NCBI GenBank assembly: GCA_937934775.1
Contig: CALGYL010000213.1
Coordinates: 1-15,098, forward strand
Source: an uncultured Clostridia bacterium
Lineage (GTDB): Bacteria > Bacillota > Clostridia > Christensenellales > Aristaeellaceae
Reading direction: 5' to 3'
Length of the DNA stretch: 15,098 nt
The translations under genes and the position numbers were made by a program. The notes beneath the pieces were generated by a model, which was not told the DNA's origin, searched no databases, and saw only the letters and a program-made list of their open reading frames with translations. This document shows positions 8,383-14,832 of the stretch, in pieces (position 1 is the stretch's first letter; every line of letters begins with the position of its first letter).

Positions 8383-8550
8383 CCTAGTGTCCTGACAACA
8401 CTGAATCTTTGGTTCGGGACGGATCTTTTTCCGCCCTGCGGTGCCGCTCTCCGCTTGAAATAGCGCTGCTATTCCGCAGCGAAGGCTTCTTGCAGGACGA
8501 AAAAATCTCTCGCCCTGAATCTGAATTCTCAATGTTGCCAGAACACTAGG
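8383..8550. mobile_element. 168-bp foldback element (MITE-like) with 21-bp terminal inverted repeats
   Basis: The termini at 8383-8403 and 8530-8550 are inverted repeats matching at 18 of 21 positions; both ends begin CCTAGTGT and continue YCTGRCAACA. CTAG at each end (8384-8387 and 8546-8549) would give a TA target duplication, as in Tc1/mariner-IS630-type MITEs. The interior also folds: 8426-8439 with 8492-8505 (14 bp), and an apical stem 8457-8464 / 8468-8475 with loop GCT. No coding frame is convincing. It occupies almost the whole gap between the rng stop (8553) and the miaB ribosome binding site, the only sizeable gap in this part of the train. No transposase is present, so any mobility would be in trans. 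An alternative is a structured mRNA element acting as attenuator or processing site. Confidence 0.72.
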
Positions 8551-8552
8551 TC

Positions 8553-10052
8553 TTAATTTTTTGGAATCTGCCGCGCCTTGGGCGGCAGTTCTCCCTCTGC
8601 GACCGGAGAAATGATGTAATCTCCGCCTTTTCGATGTTCACTGGCCAGCACAAAAGCCTTTGCCTGCAGGCGGCACCCCAGCAACAGCATTTGACCCGCC
8701 ACCGGTGGCGTGGTTTCCACCAGGTATGCGCTTGACTGACCAGCCGCGGCGCGGGCTCGCAGTTCGTTCAGCGCGCTTCGTGCGACGCTCTCGTCGGAGA
8801 GCACCCGTCCGCTGCCCTGGCAGCAGGCGCAGGGCTGCATGAGCAGCGTATGAATCGGCTGATGCACCTTTTTACGGGTCATCTCCACCAGACCAAGCTC
8901 GGTAATGCCCACCAAGTTCGTCTTGGTGCGATCCTTTTTCAGCTCTTTCCGAAGAAGCGTCAAAAGCTGCTCCCGCTGCTCCTGCCGGTCCATGTCGATA
9001 AAATCGATCACGATGATGCCGCCGATGTCCCGCAACCGCAGCTGATGGGCGAGTTCCACCACCGCTTCGCAGTTGGTCTGAAATACCGTGTCGGACAGCG
9101 AATGCTTGCCCACGAATTTGCCGGTGTTCACGTCCACAACCGTCAGAGCCTCGGCGTAATCAAACACCAGGTAACCGCCGCTTTTGAGCCACACGCGCCG
9201 CAAAAGCGCCTTTTCGGCCTGAGCATCGATGCGGTAAGGCTCAAACAGAGGCGTCTCGCTCGCGTGATGGTAGACTTTCTGAGCCAACTCCGGCGAGAGC
9301 ATCTCCGCGGTGGATCTAGCCAGCGCGTACTGCTGCGCGTCGTCGACGATCAACGATTTCACGCCGCTGACCAGCATATCGCGCACCGCGCGGTAGACCA
9401 GCGAAACATCCCGGTGAAGAAGCGCCGGCGCGGTGGTCGCCGCCGCGCGCTGGGAGATGGAATCCCACAGCTTTTTCAGGTAGAGGATGTCTCGTTCAAG
9501 GTCGGCCTCGCAGACGCCCTCGGCTGCGGTCCGGATGATCAGCCCCATGCCCTGGGGCTTCAGCGCCTCAGCCATTGCGCGAAGGCGCACGCGCTCGTCC
9601 TCCGTTTCGATACGGCGCGAGACGCCCACATAGCCGACCGTCGGGAGCAGTACCGCCAGCCGTCCCGGCAGTGTGATATGGCTCGTCAGCCGGGGGCCTT
9701 TGCTGCCGCCTGGCTCCTTGATCACCTGTACCAGGATCTCCTGGCCCACCTTGAGCAGCTTTTTAATCGACAGGCTCTTCAGTTCCTGTTCCAGCGCCTG
9801 CGGGTCCAGGCCAAAATCGGTCTTGTCCACCAGGATGTCTCCGGCGTAGAGGAAGCCGTTCTTCTCCATCCCGATGTCGACAAAGGCAGCCTCCATGCCG
9901 GGCAGCACGTTGGCGGCCCGGCCCTTGTAGATGTTGCCGACCAGCTTTTCGTGGCCTTTGCGCTCAATATAGAACTCAGCCAGTTCGCCGTCCTCGACGA
10001 CGGCCAGCCGAGTCTGATCTCCGGTACATTCCACCAGCAATTCCCGATCCAT
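8553..10052 (-). CDS. rng: Ribonuclease G/E family endoribonuclease (Rng/CafA)
   Basis: Single-strand-specific endoribonuclease acting in rRNA maturation and mRNA decay. In the 499-residue product the S1 RNA-binding domain comes first (VGNIYKGRAANVLPGMEAAFVDIG, about 38-61). RNase H-like and 5'-sensor regions follow, then the DNase I-like catalytic core with metal-binding aspartates D307 (VVDVNTGKFVG) and D350 (VIDFIDM). The zinc-link is CACCQGSG (C408, C411); the residue after the first cysteine is Ala where Pro is common. It has no long C-terminal scaffold, so it is RNase G-like rather than RNase E-like. I prefer the ATG at 10052, giving MDRELLVECTG as in relatives; a GTG at 10058 is possible. 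Neither has a strong ribosome binding site, so coupling to the gene 23 bases upstream is likely. The stop lies 2 bases from the foldback element, which may have trimmed the original 3' end or leader. Confidence 0.93.
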   Translation of the reverse strand: MDRELLVECTGDQTRLAVVEDGELAEFYIERKGHEKLVGNIYKGRAANVLPGMEAAFVDIGMEKNGFLYAGDILVDKTDFGLDPQALEQELKSLSIKKLLKVGQEILVQVIKEPGGSKGPRLTSHITLPGRLAVLLPTVGYVGVSRRIETEDERVRLRAMAEALKPQGMGLIIRTAAEGVCEADLERDILYLKKLWDSISQRAAATTAPALLHRDVSLVYRAVRDMLVSGVKSLIVDDAQQYALARSTAEMLSPELAQKVYHHASETPLFEPYRIDAQAEKALLRRVWLKSGGYLVFDYAEALTVVDVNTGKFVGKHSLSDTVFQTNCEAVVELAHQLRLRDIGGIIVIDFIDMDRQEQREQLLTLLRKELKKDRTKTNLVGITELGLVEMTRKKVHQPIHTLLMQPCACCQGSGRVLSDESVARSALNELRARAAAGQSSAYLVETTPPVAGQMLLLGCRLQAKAFVLASEHRKGGDYIISPVAEGELPPKARQIPKN

Positions 10053-10075
10053 CCACACTACCCATTTCTGCTAAA

Positions 10076-10843
10076 TTATAAATCCATCAGGCCGACCGGG
10101 CCGCGCGAGCCTTCGCCCAACAGCTGCAGCCGGTGTATTTGCATCGAAGGCGCATCCACGCCCGCTTTCTCCGCAAGGGTCGAGATCAACAGATCCGGCT
10201 TCAGGGTCGCCTTCTCGGTCAACATCAGCGTCGCCCGTAGGACGACCTGAGAATCCGAAGCGGTCTCCGTGCCGACGCAGACCGAAGTGTTCCAGCTTGT
10301 GCAGGATGTGATTCCGGCTGTCTCCTCATTTTTTGCGGAAAGGCCATTCGCATCCATCGTCAGTTTACAAGTCATCACGCGGATATCCGCGGGTTTCTCG
10401 CCGGACTTGGTCTTCCGCAGCGCGATCACGCTGGACTGGGCCATGTAGCCGCCAATGGCACCCGCGGTCGCCTTCGCGCCAGTCCCGTCCAGCATAATCC
10501 GATAATCGGCCATTTTGAGCGTTGCCATCATCGCCGGATGGCTGTCGTCCACCAGCCGGACGCGCTTGAGCGGCAGATCGGGCGGCAGCGCCGCCGCCAT
10601 CTGCAAAAACGCGAATTCTTCCGTCACCGGGGCTGCGAACTTCACGTCCAGTATCTCATAGTCACTCGTCCAACCCACCGCCAGCGCCGACGCAAACGCC
10701 ATCACCGGATGCGGGTTGAACCCCTGCGAGTAAGCCACCGGCAGGTCCGTCCGCCTGAGCGCCATTTGCATAAACCGCTGCAGGTCCAGGTGGGAAACGA
10801 ACTTCACGCGGCTGAGCTTGGAAAACTGATACAGCGCCCTCAT
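10076..10843 (-). CDS. DUF2344 / TIGR03936-type radical SAM-linked protein
   Basis: The 255-residue protein starts MRALYQFSKLSRVKFVSHLDLQRFMQMALRR and continues AYSQGFNPHPVMAFASALAVG (38-57), the hallmark block of the family that accompanies, or is fused to, TIGR03960 radical SAM proteins. No biochemical function is established to my knowledge. The start at 10843 overlaps the stop of the radical SAM gene (ATGA) and has AAAGGAG at 10851-10857 with 7-base spacing, so the two proteins are probably made in fixed ratio. About residues 163-198 form a Ser/Thr/Cys-rich stretch (DANGLSAKNEETAGITSCTS...) that looks like a lineage-specific loop insertion. Linkage to RNase G directly downstream is common in Clostridia and hints at an RNA-related job, but that is inference. 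Confidence 0.85.
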   Translation of the reverse strand: MRALYQFSKLSRVKFVSHLDLQRFMQMALRRTDLPVAYSQGFNPHPVMAFASALAVGWTSDYEILDVKFAAPVTEEFAFLQMAAALPPDLPLKRVRLVDDSHPAMMATLKMADYRIMLDGTGAKATAGAIGGYMAQSSVIALRKTKSGEKPADIRVMTCKLTMDANGLSAKNEETAGITSCTSWNTSVCVGTETASDSQVVLRATLMLTEKATLKPDLLISTLAEKAGVDAPSMQIHRLQLLGEGSRGPVGLMDL

Positions 10844-12681
10844 ACGCAGACTCCTTTGTAGCGGTTCAGGCCGCAGCCCTCGCAACCCAGCCGGCAGTCC
10901 GGCGTAATTTCCGCGCGCTGCGCCCGGTGCCACTCATTCAGAAGGAAGGCCTTATCGGGGCCCGCGTCCAGGTGATCCCAGGGGAAAACCTCGTCCTCCG
11001 TCCGCTCCTGGCAGGCATAAAAGTCCGGATCGACGTCCGATGCGCGGAATGCCTCGAGCCACAAATCATACCGGAAGTGGTCGCTCCAGCCGTCAAACCG
11101 GCAACCGAGCTGAAGCGCTTTCTCCAGTACCGCGCCAAGACGCCGGTCGCCCCGGGCAAACGCCGCCTCCATATAGCTTACATCGGGCGAATGGTACTTG
11201 AAGTCCACGCCCTTGATGGAAAGCAGTTCCTTCTTTAGCCGCGCCTGCCGCTCGATTACCGTCTTCTGATCCAGCTGCGCGCACCACTCGAAGGGCGTAA
11301 TGGGCTTGGGTACAAACACCGACGCGCTGACCGTAATGCGAAGCCCCGGCGCGCGCTTTTCCTTGGGCTGGGAGAAATAGCACCTGGCGACCTTCCGGGC
11401 GAGATCGGCGATGCCATCCACGTCTTCATCGGTCTCAGTGGGCAGGCCCAGCATGAAATACAGCTTGACCGACGACCAGCCAGCCTCAAACGCATCCCGG
11501 ACGGAACGCATCAGGTCTTCTTCGGTGACGCCCTTGTTGATCACATCCCGCAGCCGCTGGGTGCCGGCCTCGGGCGCCAGCGTCAGCGCGGTCTTCCGGA
11601 CCTTCTGTGTTTCGCTGAGCGCGTCTTTTAAAACCGAGTCGATTCGAAGCGATGGCAGCGATACCTTGACCCTGCGGTTTTCAAACCTTCTCGTCATCTC
11701 CCGCGCGAGGTCTGAAATCCTTGAATAGTCGCCGCTGGACAGGCTCATCAATGAAATTTCATCGTATCCTGTGGAGCGCACCAGCTTTTCGGCGAGATCC
11801 GTCAGTCTTTCGAGTGAACGCTCCCGCACCGGCCGGTAGATCATGCCCGCCTGGCAGAAGCGACAGCCGCGGGTGCAGCCGCGGAATATTTCCAGCATGA
11901 TGCGGTTGTGCACCACTTCGCCGTAGGGAACGATCAGCGTTTCAGGGTACGCCGCGCTGTCCAGATCGGTCACGACCGCTTTTTGAACGACCGCGGGCGC
12001 GCCGCTGTCCGGTTTGGGCGAAACGGAGCGGACCCGCCCATCCTCACGGTACGTCACATCGTAGAGCGACGGCACGTACACGCCGGGGATACAGGAAGCC
12101 ATCTTCAGGTATTCTTCCCGCGGAAGTCCGGCTTCGCGCCACGTTTTGAACACATCAATGGTGTCCAGCGTCGATTGCTCGCCGTCGCCCAGGACGAAAA
12201 GGTCCACAAAGTCTGAAAGCGGCTCTGGATTGAACGCGCAAGGGCCGCCCGCGATCACGAAGGGGCCGGAAACCCTGTCCCGGCTTCTCAGCGGAATTCC
12301 CGCCAGATCCAGCGCGGCCAGAATGTTGGTGTAGCTCATTTCATACTGCAGCGTAATGCCCAGAAGGTCGAATTCCGCGACCGGCGTCCTCGATTCCAGC
12401 GAAAAAAGCGGAACGCCCGCCGCCTTCATGGCGTCGTGCATGTCCGGCCAAGGTGAAAACACCCTCTCGCACCACGCGTCGGGCCGATGGTTGATCACGT
12501 CGTAGAGGATCTTCATCCCCAAATGTGACATGCCCACTTCATAGACGTCCGGAAACAGGAACGCATAGCGGATCATGCCGGGTTCGATCGGCTTGATGAC
12601 GCTACCATACTCGCCACCTAAATACCTGACGGGTTTTGCCACATTCGGCAAAAGCCGGTCAATCGATTCACTAAGACCCAA
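10840..12681 (-). CDS. B12-binding-like radical SAM protein, TIGR03960 type
   Basis: The 613-residue product has an N-terminal cobalamin-binding-like region (YAFLFPDVYEVGMSHLGMKILY, then GGPCAFNPEPLSDFVDLFVLGDGE). The radical SAM core carries FRGCTRGCRFCQAGMIYRP, with cluster cysteines C269, C273 and C276, followed by the usual barrel segments (LAPEAGTQRLRDVINKGV, KLYFMLGLPTETDEDV). A C-terminal cysteine patch CRLGCEGCG sits near the end. The family's substrate is unknown. I start at the TTG at 12681-12679: AGGAGG (12690-12695) is 8 bases upstream, and the only good promoter (12720-12748) predicts transcription starting near 12713, downstream of the longer frame's first codon at 12729. The gene opens the minus-strand train and overlaps the DUF2344 gene by four bases; in some bacteria the two are one polypeptide. 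Confidence 0.88.
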   Translation of the reverse strand: MGLSESIDRLLPNVAKPVRYLGGEYGSVIKPIEPGMIRYAFLFPDVYEVGMSHLGMKILYDVINHRPDAWCERVFSPWPDMHDAMKAAGVPLFSLESRTPVAEFDLLGITLQYEMSYTNILAALDLAGIPLRSRDRVSGPFVIAGGPCAFNPEPLSDFVDLFVLGDGEQSTLDTIDVFKTWREAGLPREEYLKMASCIPGVYVPSLYDVTYREDGRVRSVSPKPDSGAPAVVQKAVVTDLDSAAYPETLIVPYGEVVHNRIMLEIFRGCTRGCRFCQAGMIYRPVRERSLERLTDLAEKLVRSTGYDEISLMSLSSGDYSRISDLAREMTRRFENRRVKVSLPSLRIDSVLKDALSETQKVRKTALTLAPEAGTQRLRDVINKGVTEEDLMRSVRDAFEAGWSSVKLYFMLGLPTETDEDVDGIADLARKVARCYFSQPKEKRAPGLRITVSASVFVPKPITPFEWCAQLDQKTVIERQARLKKELLSIKGVDFKYHSPDVSYMEAAFARGDRRLGAVLEKALQLGCRFDGWSDHFRYDLWLEAFRASDVDPDFYACQERTEDEVFPWDHLDAGPDKAFLLNEWHRAQRAEITPDCRLGCEGCGLNRYKGVCV

Positions 12682-12689
12682 TGAGTTTT

Positions 12690-12695
12690 CCTCCT
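12690..12695 (-). promoter_or_regulatory. Ribosome binding site AGGAGG deciding the radical SAM TTG start
   Basis: A perfect AGGAGG on the minus strand, 8 bases upstream of the TTG at 12681. No ATG or GTG of the same frame is properly spaced from it, so the TTG is the likely initiator. Confidence 0.7.
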
Positions 12696-12719
12696 CGCCA
12701 ATAAGGCGCATACGCGGAG

Positions 12720-12748
12720 ATTTTACCACAAGACGGGCATTTGTTCAA
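12720..12748 (-). promoter_or_regulatory. Sigma-A-type promoter of the radical SAM / rng / miaB / mut gene train
   Basis: On the minus strand, TTGAAC (12743-12748) and TAAAAT (12720-12725) are separated by exactly 17 bases, close to the TTGACA-17-TATAAT consensus. Transcription should begin near 12713, giving a leader of about 30 bases. It is the only convincing promoter found upstream of the long minus-strand train. A short dyad overlaps its -35 hexamer. Confidence 0.75.
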
Positions 12749-12759
12749 CGTTCGCGTTG
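12746..12759. promoter_or_regulatory. Small dyad between divergent promoters, possible operator
   Basis: CAACG, four bases TTCG, then CGTTG: a perfect 5-bp inverted repeat. It overlaps the -35 box of the minus-strand promoter (12743-12748) and lies 17 bases upstream of the -35 box of the plus-strand promoter. A repressor bound here could act on the train; the dyad is short and could be chance. Confidence 0.3.
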
Positions 12760-12775
12760 TTAAAGAAATATTCGT

Positions 12776-12804
12776 TTGACTTCTTTATTCGACCGGTTTA
12801 GAAT
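12776..12804 (+). promoter_or_regulatory. Sigma-A-type promoter of the decarboxylase gene
   Basis: TTGACT (12776-12781) and TAGAAT (12799-12804) with a 17-base spacer, predicting a start near 12811. A GTTTA-8-TAAAC dyad (12796-12813) covers the -10 and start site and might bind a regulator. No riboswitch fits in the short leader. Confidence 0.75.
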
Positions 12805-12838
12805 TGTATAAACTGTGTATTTATGCGAGGTGCTCCGC

Positions 12839-14098
12839 ATGTCGAAATTGTTTCCGCCAGCCAGCGCGCTTCAGGCCATTATAAAGGAAATCCCCACGCC
12901 GTTCCACCTGTACGACGAGGGGATGCTGCGTCAGCGCGCGCGGCTACTGCAAAAGGCGTTTTCCTGGAACGAGGAATACCGGGAATACTTCGCCGTCAAA
13001 GCAAACCCCAACCCGTACCTTCTGAAAATCCTGCAGGAGGAGGGCGTAAAGGTGGACTGCGCGTCGCTCACCGAGCTGATGCTTTCGAAAGCCTGCGGCT
13101 TCTCGGGCGACGAGATCATGTTCTCCTCCAACGAGACGCCTGCCGCCGAATATGAATACGCACGCTCGCTGGACGCGATCATCAACCTTGACGATATCAC
13201 CCACATCGACTTCCTGAAGGAACATGGCGGCATTCCGAAAAAGATCTGCCTCCGGTTCAACCCGGGCGAGGCGTTCCGATTTGGCAACTTCGTGATGGGG
13301 CATCCGGAGGAAGCAAAGTATGGCATGACCGGGCCCCAGATCTACGAAGCCGTGGAAAAGCTGATGAAACTGGGCGTGGAGCGCTTCGGTCTGCACGCGT
13401 TCCTGGTCTCAAACGCGCTGATGCCGGAATATTACCCCGAGCTGGCCAAGCTGCTTTTCGGCATGGTGGCGGATCTATCGAAAAAGACCGGCGCGAAGTT
13501 CTTTCTGGTCAACCTGTCGGGCGGCATCGGCGTGCCCTATCGCCCCGAGGAGACGGAGCCGGACGTACTTAAAATCGGCGAGGGCGTTCGCAAGGCGTAC
13601 GAGGAGATCATCGTCGCAAACGGCCTCGCGCCCATCCGTGTTGCGACAGAGCTGGGCCGCTGGCTGGTCGGACCCTGCGGCTGGCTGGTGACCACCGCCA
13701 TCCATGAAAAACATACCCACCGGGAATATATTGGCGTGGACTCCTCTTCTGTTGACCTGATGCGCCCGGCGATGTACGGCGCGTACCACCACGTCTCAGT
13801 CGTTGGGAAGGAAGACGCACCCAAGGACCACATCTACGACGTTGTCGGTTCCCTGTGCGAAAACAACGACAAGTTCGCCATCCAGCGCCCGCTGCCCAAG
13901 ATCGAAATGGGCGATCTGCTGGTCGTGTACGATACCGGTGCCCACGGCCATGCGATGGGCTACAACTACAACGGCAAGCTGCGCTCCGCCGAGGTGCTTT
14001 TAAAGTCCGACGGTTCGTTCCGAATGATCCGCAGGCGACAAACTCCCGCCGACTACTTCGCGACGCTGGACTTCCCGCCGCTGCGCGACGTCTTATAA
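12839..14098 (+). CDS. lysA: Diaminopimelate decarboxylase-like PLP enzyme (fold type III)
   Basis: Predicted to decarboxylate meso-diaminopimelate to lysine, or a related amino acid. The 419-residue product has an alanine racemase-like barrel with the PLP lysine K54 in YFAVKANPNPY, a glycine-rich phosphate loop SGGIG (227-231), ELGR (271-274, EPGR in classical enzymes), CENNDKFA with the substrate/active-site C340 from the partner subunit, and GAHGHAMGYNYNGK (367-380, classical GAY..SM.SNYN). The classical HIGSQ motif is replaced by HAFLVSN (186-192). It therefore belongs to a divergent clostridial branch, and substrate specificity is uncertain. The ATG at 12839 has GAGGTG (12827-12832) at 6 bases; a GTG at 12815 is in frame but lacks one. 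It is monocistronic, divergent from the long train and convergent with sigF, whose 3' end it overlaps by 46 bases. Confidence 0.85.
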   Translation: MSKLFPPASALQAIIKEIPTPFHLYDEGMLRQRARLLQKAFSWNEEYREYFAVKANPNPYLLKILQEEGVKVDCASLTELMLSKACGFSGDEIMFSSNETPAAEYEYARSLDAIINLDDITHIDFLKEHGGIPKKICLRFNPGEAFRFGNFVMGHPEEAKYGMTGPQIYEAVEKLMKLGVERFGLHAFLVSNALMPEYYPELAKLLFGMVADLSKKTGAKFFLVNLSGGIGVPYRPEETEPDVLKIGEGVRKAYEEIIVANGLAPIRVATELGRWLVGPCGWLVTTAIHEKHTHREYIGVDSSSVDLMRPAMYGAYHHVSVVGKEDAPKDHIYDVVGSLCENNDKFAIQRPLPKIEMGDLLVVYDTGAHGHAMGYNYNGKLRSAEVLLKSDGSFRMIRRRQTPADYFATLDFPPLRDVL

Positions 14099-14832
14099 GC
14101 ATCATCCACGTCCACATCGCCCGACGCTTCCTTGCGAAGCCGGGCGATGATTTTACTCTCCAGCCTCGAAACCTGTACCTGCGTCATGCCGTAATCCTGC
14201 GCGATTTCCGCCTGCGTGTGGTGCGAAAAATAACGTCTTAGGACGATCTCGCGCTCCTTTTCGTCCAGCTTTTTCAGCATTCCGTCCACCGTCAGCCTGT
14301 CGTCAATCCGGGCGGTATCGTCCTCTCCGATCGTATCGCCCAATGTCAGGCTGCCATCCCCCGCCACCGGCTCGCTGAAGGAGCGCGTGGGCCTGGTAGA
14401 GTCCAGGGCCAACAGCGTGTCCTCGCGGGACAGGGCGAGCGCCGACGCGATCTCATCCAGGCTGGGCTCCTTTAGATTTCTCGCTTCGTATTCCTCCATA
14501 TAGTGGCAGACCTTCACCGCGTTCTCCTTGATGGACCGGGACACCCTGACGGGCGCGTCGTCCCGAAGGAACCTTCGGATCTCGCCCAGAATCACCGGAA
14601 CCGCATAGGTGGAAAAGCGCACGTCGTAGGATATGTCAAAGTTCCGGATCGCCTTGACCAGCCCCAGACAACCCATCTGATACAGGTCGTCGTATTCACG
14701 GCCGCGGTTGAGGTATCTCCGCACCACATACTTGACCAGCGCCAGGTGCATGCGCACCAGTGCGTCCATCGCCTGCGGGTCGCCCGCCTGCGCGCGCTCG
14801 ATCAATTGGCTTTGGTTGTCCTCGCGGGTCAA
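14053..14832 (-). CDS. sigF: RNA polymerase sporulation sigma factor SigF (SpoIIAC)
   Basis: Forespore-specific sigma factor, held inactive by SpoIIAB encoded directly upstream. The 259-residue product shows region 2 (YDDLYQMGCLGLVKAIRNFD, 47-66; VRFSTYAVPVILGEIRRFLRDD, 71-92), region 3 (VRVSRSIKENAVKV, LDEIASALALS) and a region 4 helix-turn-helix (TQAEIAQDYGMTQVQVSRLESKI, 206-228). SigG is the main alternative; the adjacent spoIIAB makes SigF the better call. The predicted initiator is a TTG at 14832 overlapping the spoIIAB stop (TTGA) without a clear ribosome binding site, so coupling is likely and the exact start is uncertain. After ARLRKE the protein carries an extra hydrophilic tail of about 24 residues ending SRSGGKSSVAK; its last 15 codons plus the stop are antisense to the end of the decarboxylase gene. 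Confidence 0.92.
   Translation of the reverse strand: MTREDNQSQLIERAQAGDPQAMDALVRMHLALVKYVVRRYLNRGREYDDLYQMGCLGLVKAIRNFDISYDVRFSTYAVPVILGEIRRFLRDDAPVRVSRSIKENAVKVCHYMEEYEARNLKEPSLDEIASALALSREDTLLALDSTRPTRSFSEPVAGDGSLTLGDTIGEDDTARIDDRLTVDGMLKKLDEKEREIVLRRYFSHHTQAEIAQDYGMTQVQVSRLESKIIARLRKEASGDVDVDDAYKTSRSGGKSSVAK
14116..14154 (+). terminator. Probable rho-independent terminator of the decarboxylase gene, inside sigF
   Basis: Starting 18 bases after the decarboxylase stop codon, ATCGCCCG (14116-14123) pairs with CGGGCGAT (14141-14148) and GCTTC (14126-14130) pairs with GAAGC (14136-14140), with a 5-base loop. GATTTT follows. The T tract is present only in the plus-strand direction, so it would stop the decarboxylase transcript. 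The same bases encode residues 228-240 of SigF on the other strand. The U tract is short, so efficiency is uncertain. Confidence 0.6.

Noticed and set aside
8383..8550. Simple rho-independent terminator after rng
   Set aside because: The stem is far too long and is not followed by a T tract on the minus strand; downstream comes CAAATAGGGGAGG of the miaB ribosome binding site.
8850..10250. Long plus-strand open frame (466 codons) opposite rng
   Set aside because: It is the high-GC antisense shadow of the ribonuclease gene. It has no recognisable domain and is His/Gln/Arg-rich as expected of a mirrored frame.
12743..12759. Possible LexA (SOS) box upstream of the repair gene train
   Set aside because: CGAAC and GTTC half-sites occur, but not with the four-base spacing of the Bacillota box CGAAC-N4-GTTCG.
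12805..12838. Lysine riboswitch before the decarboxylase gene
   Set aside because: The predicted leader is under 30 bases, far too short for that aptamer.
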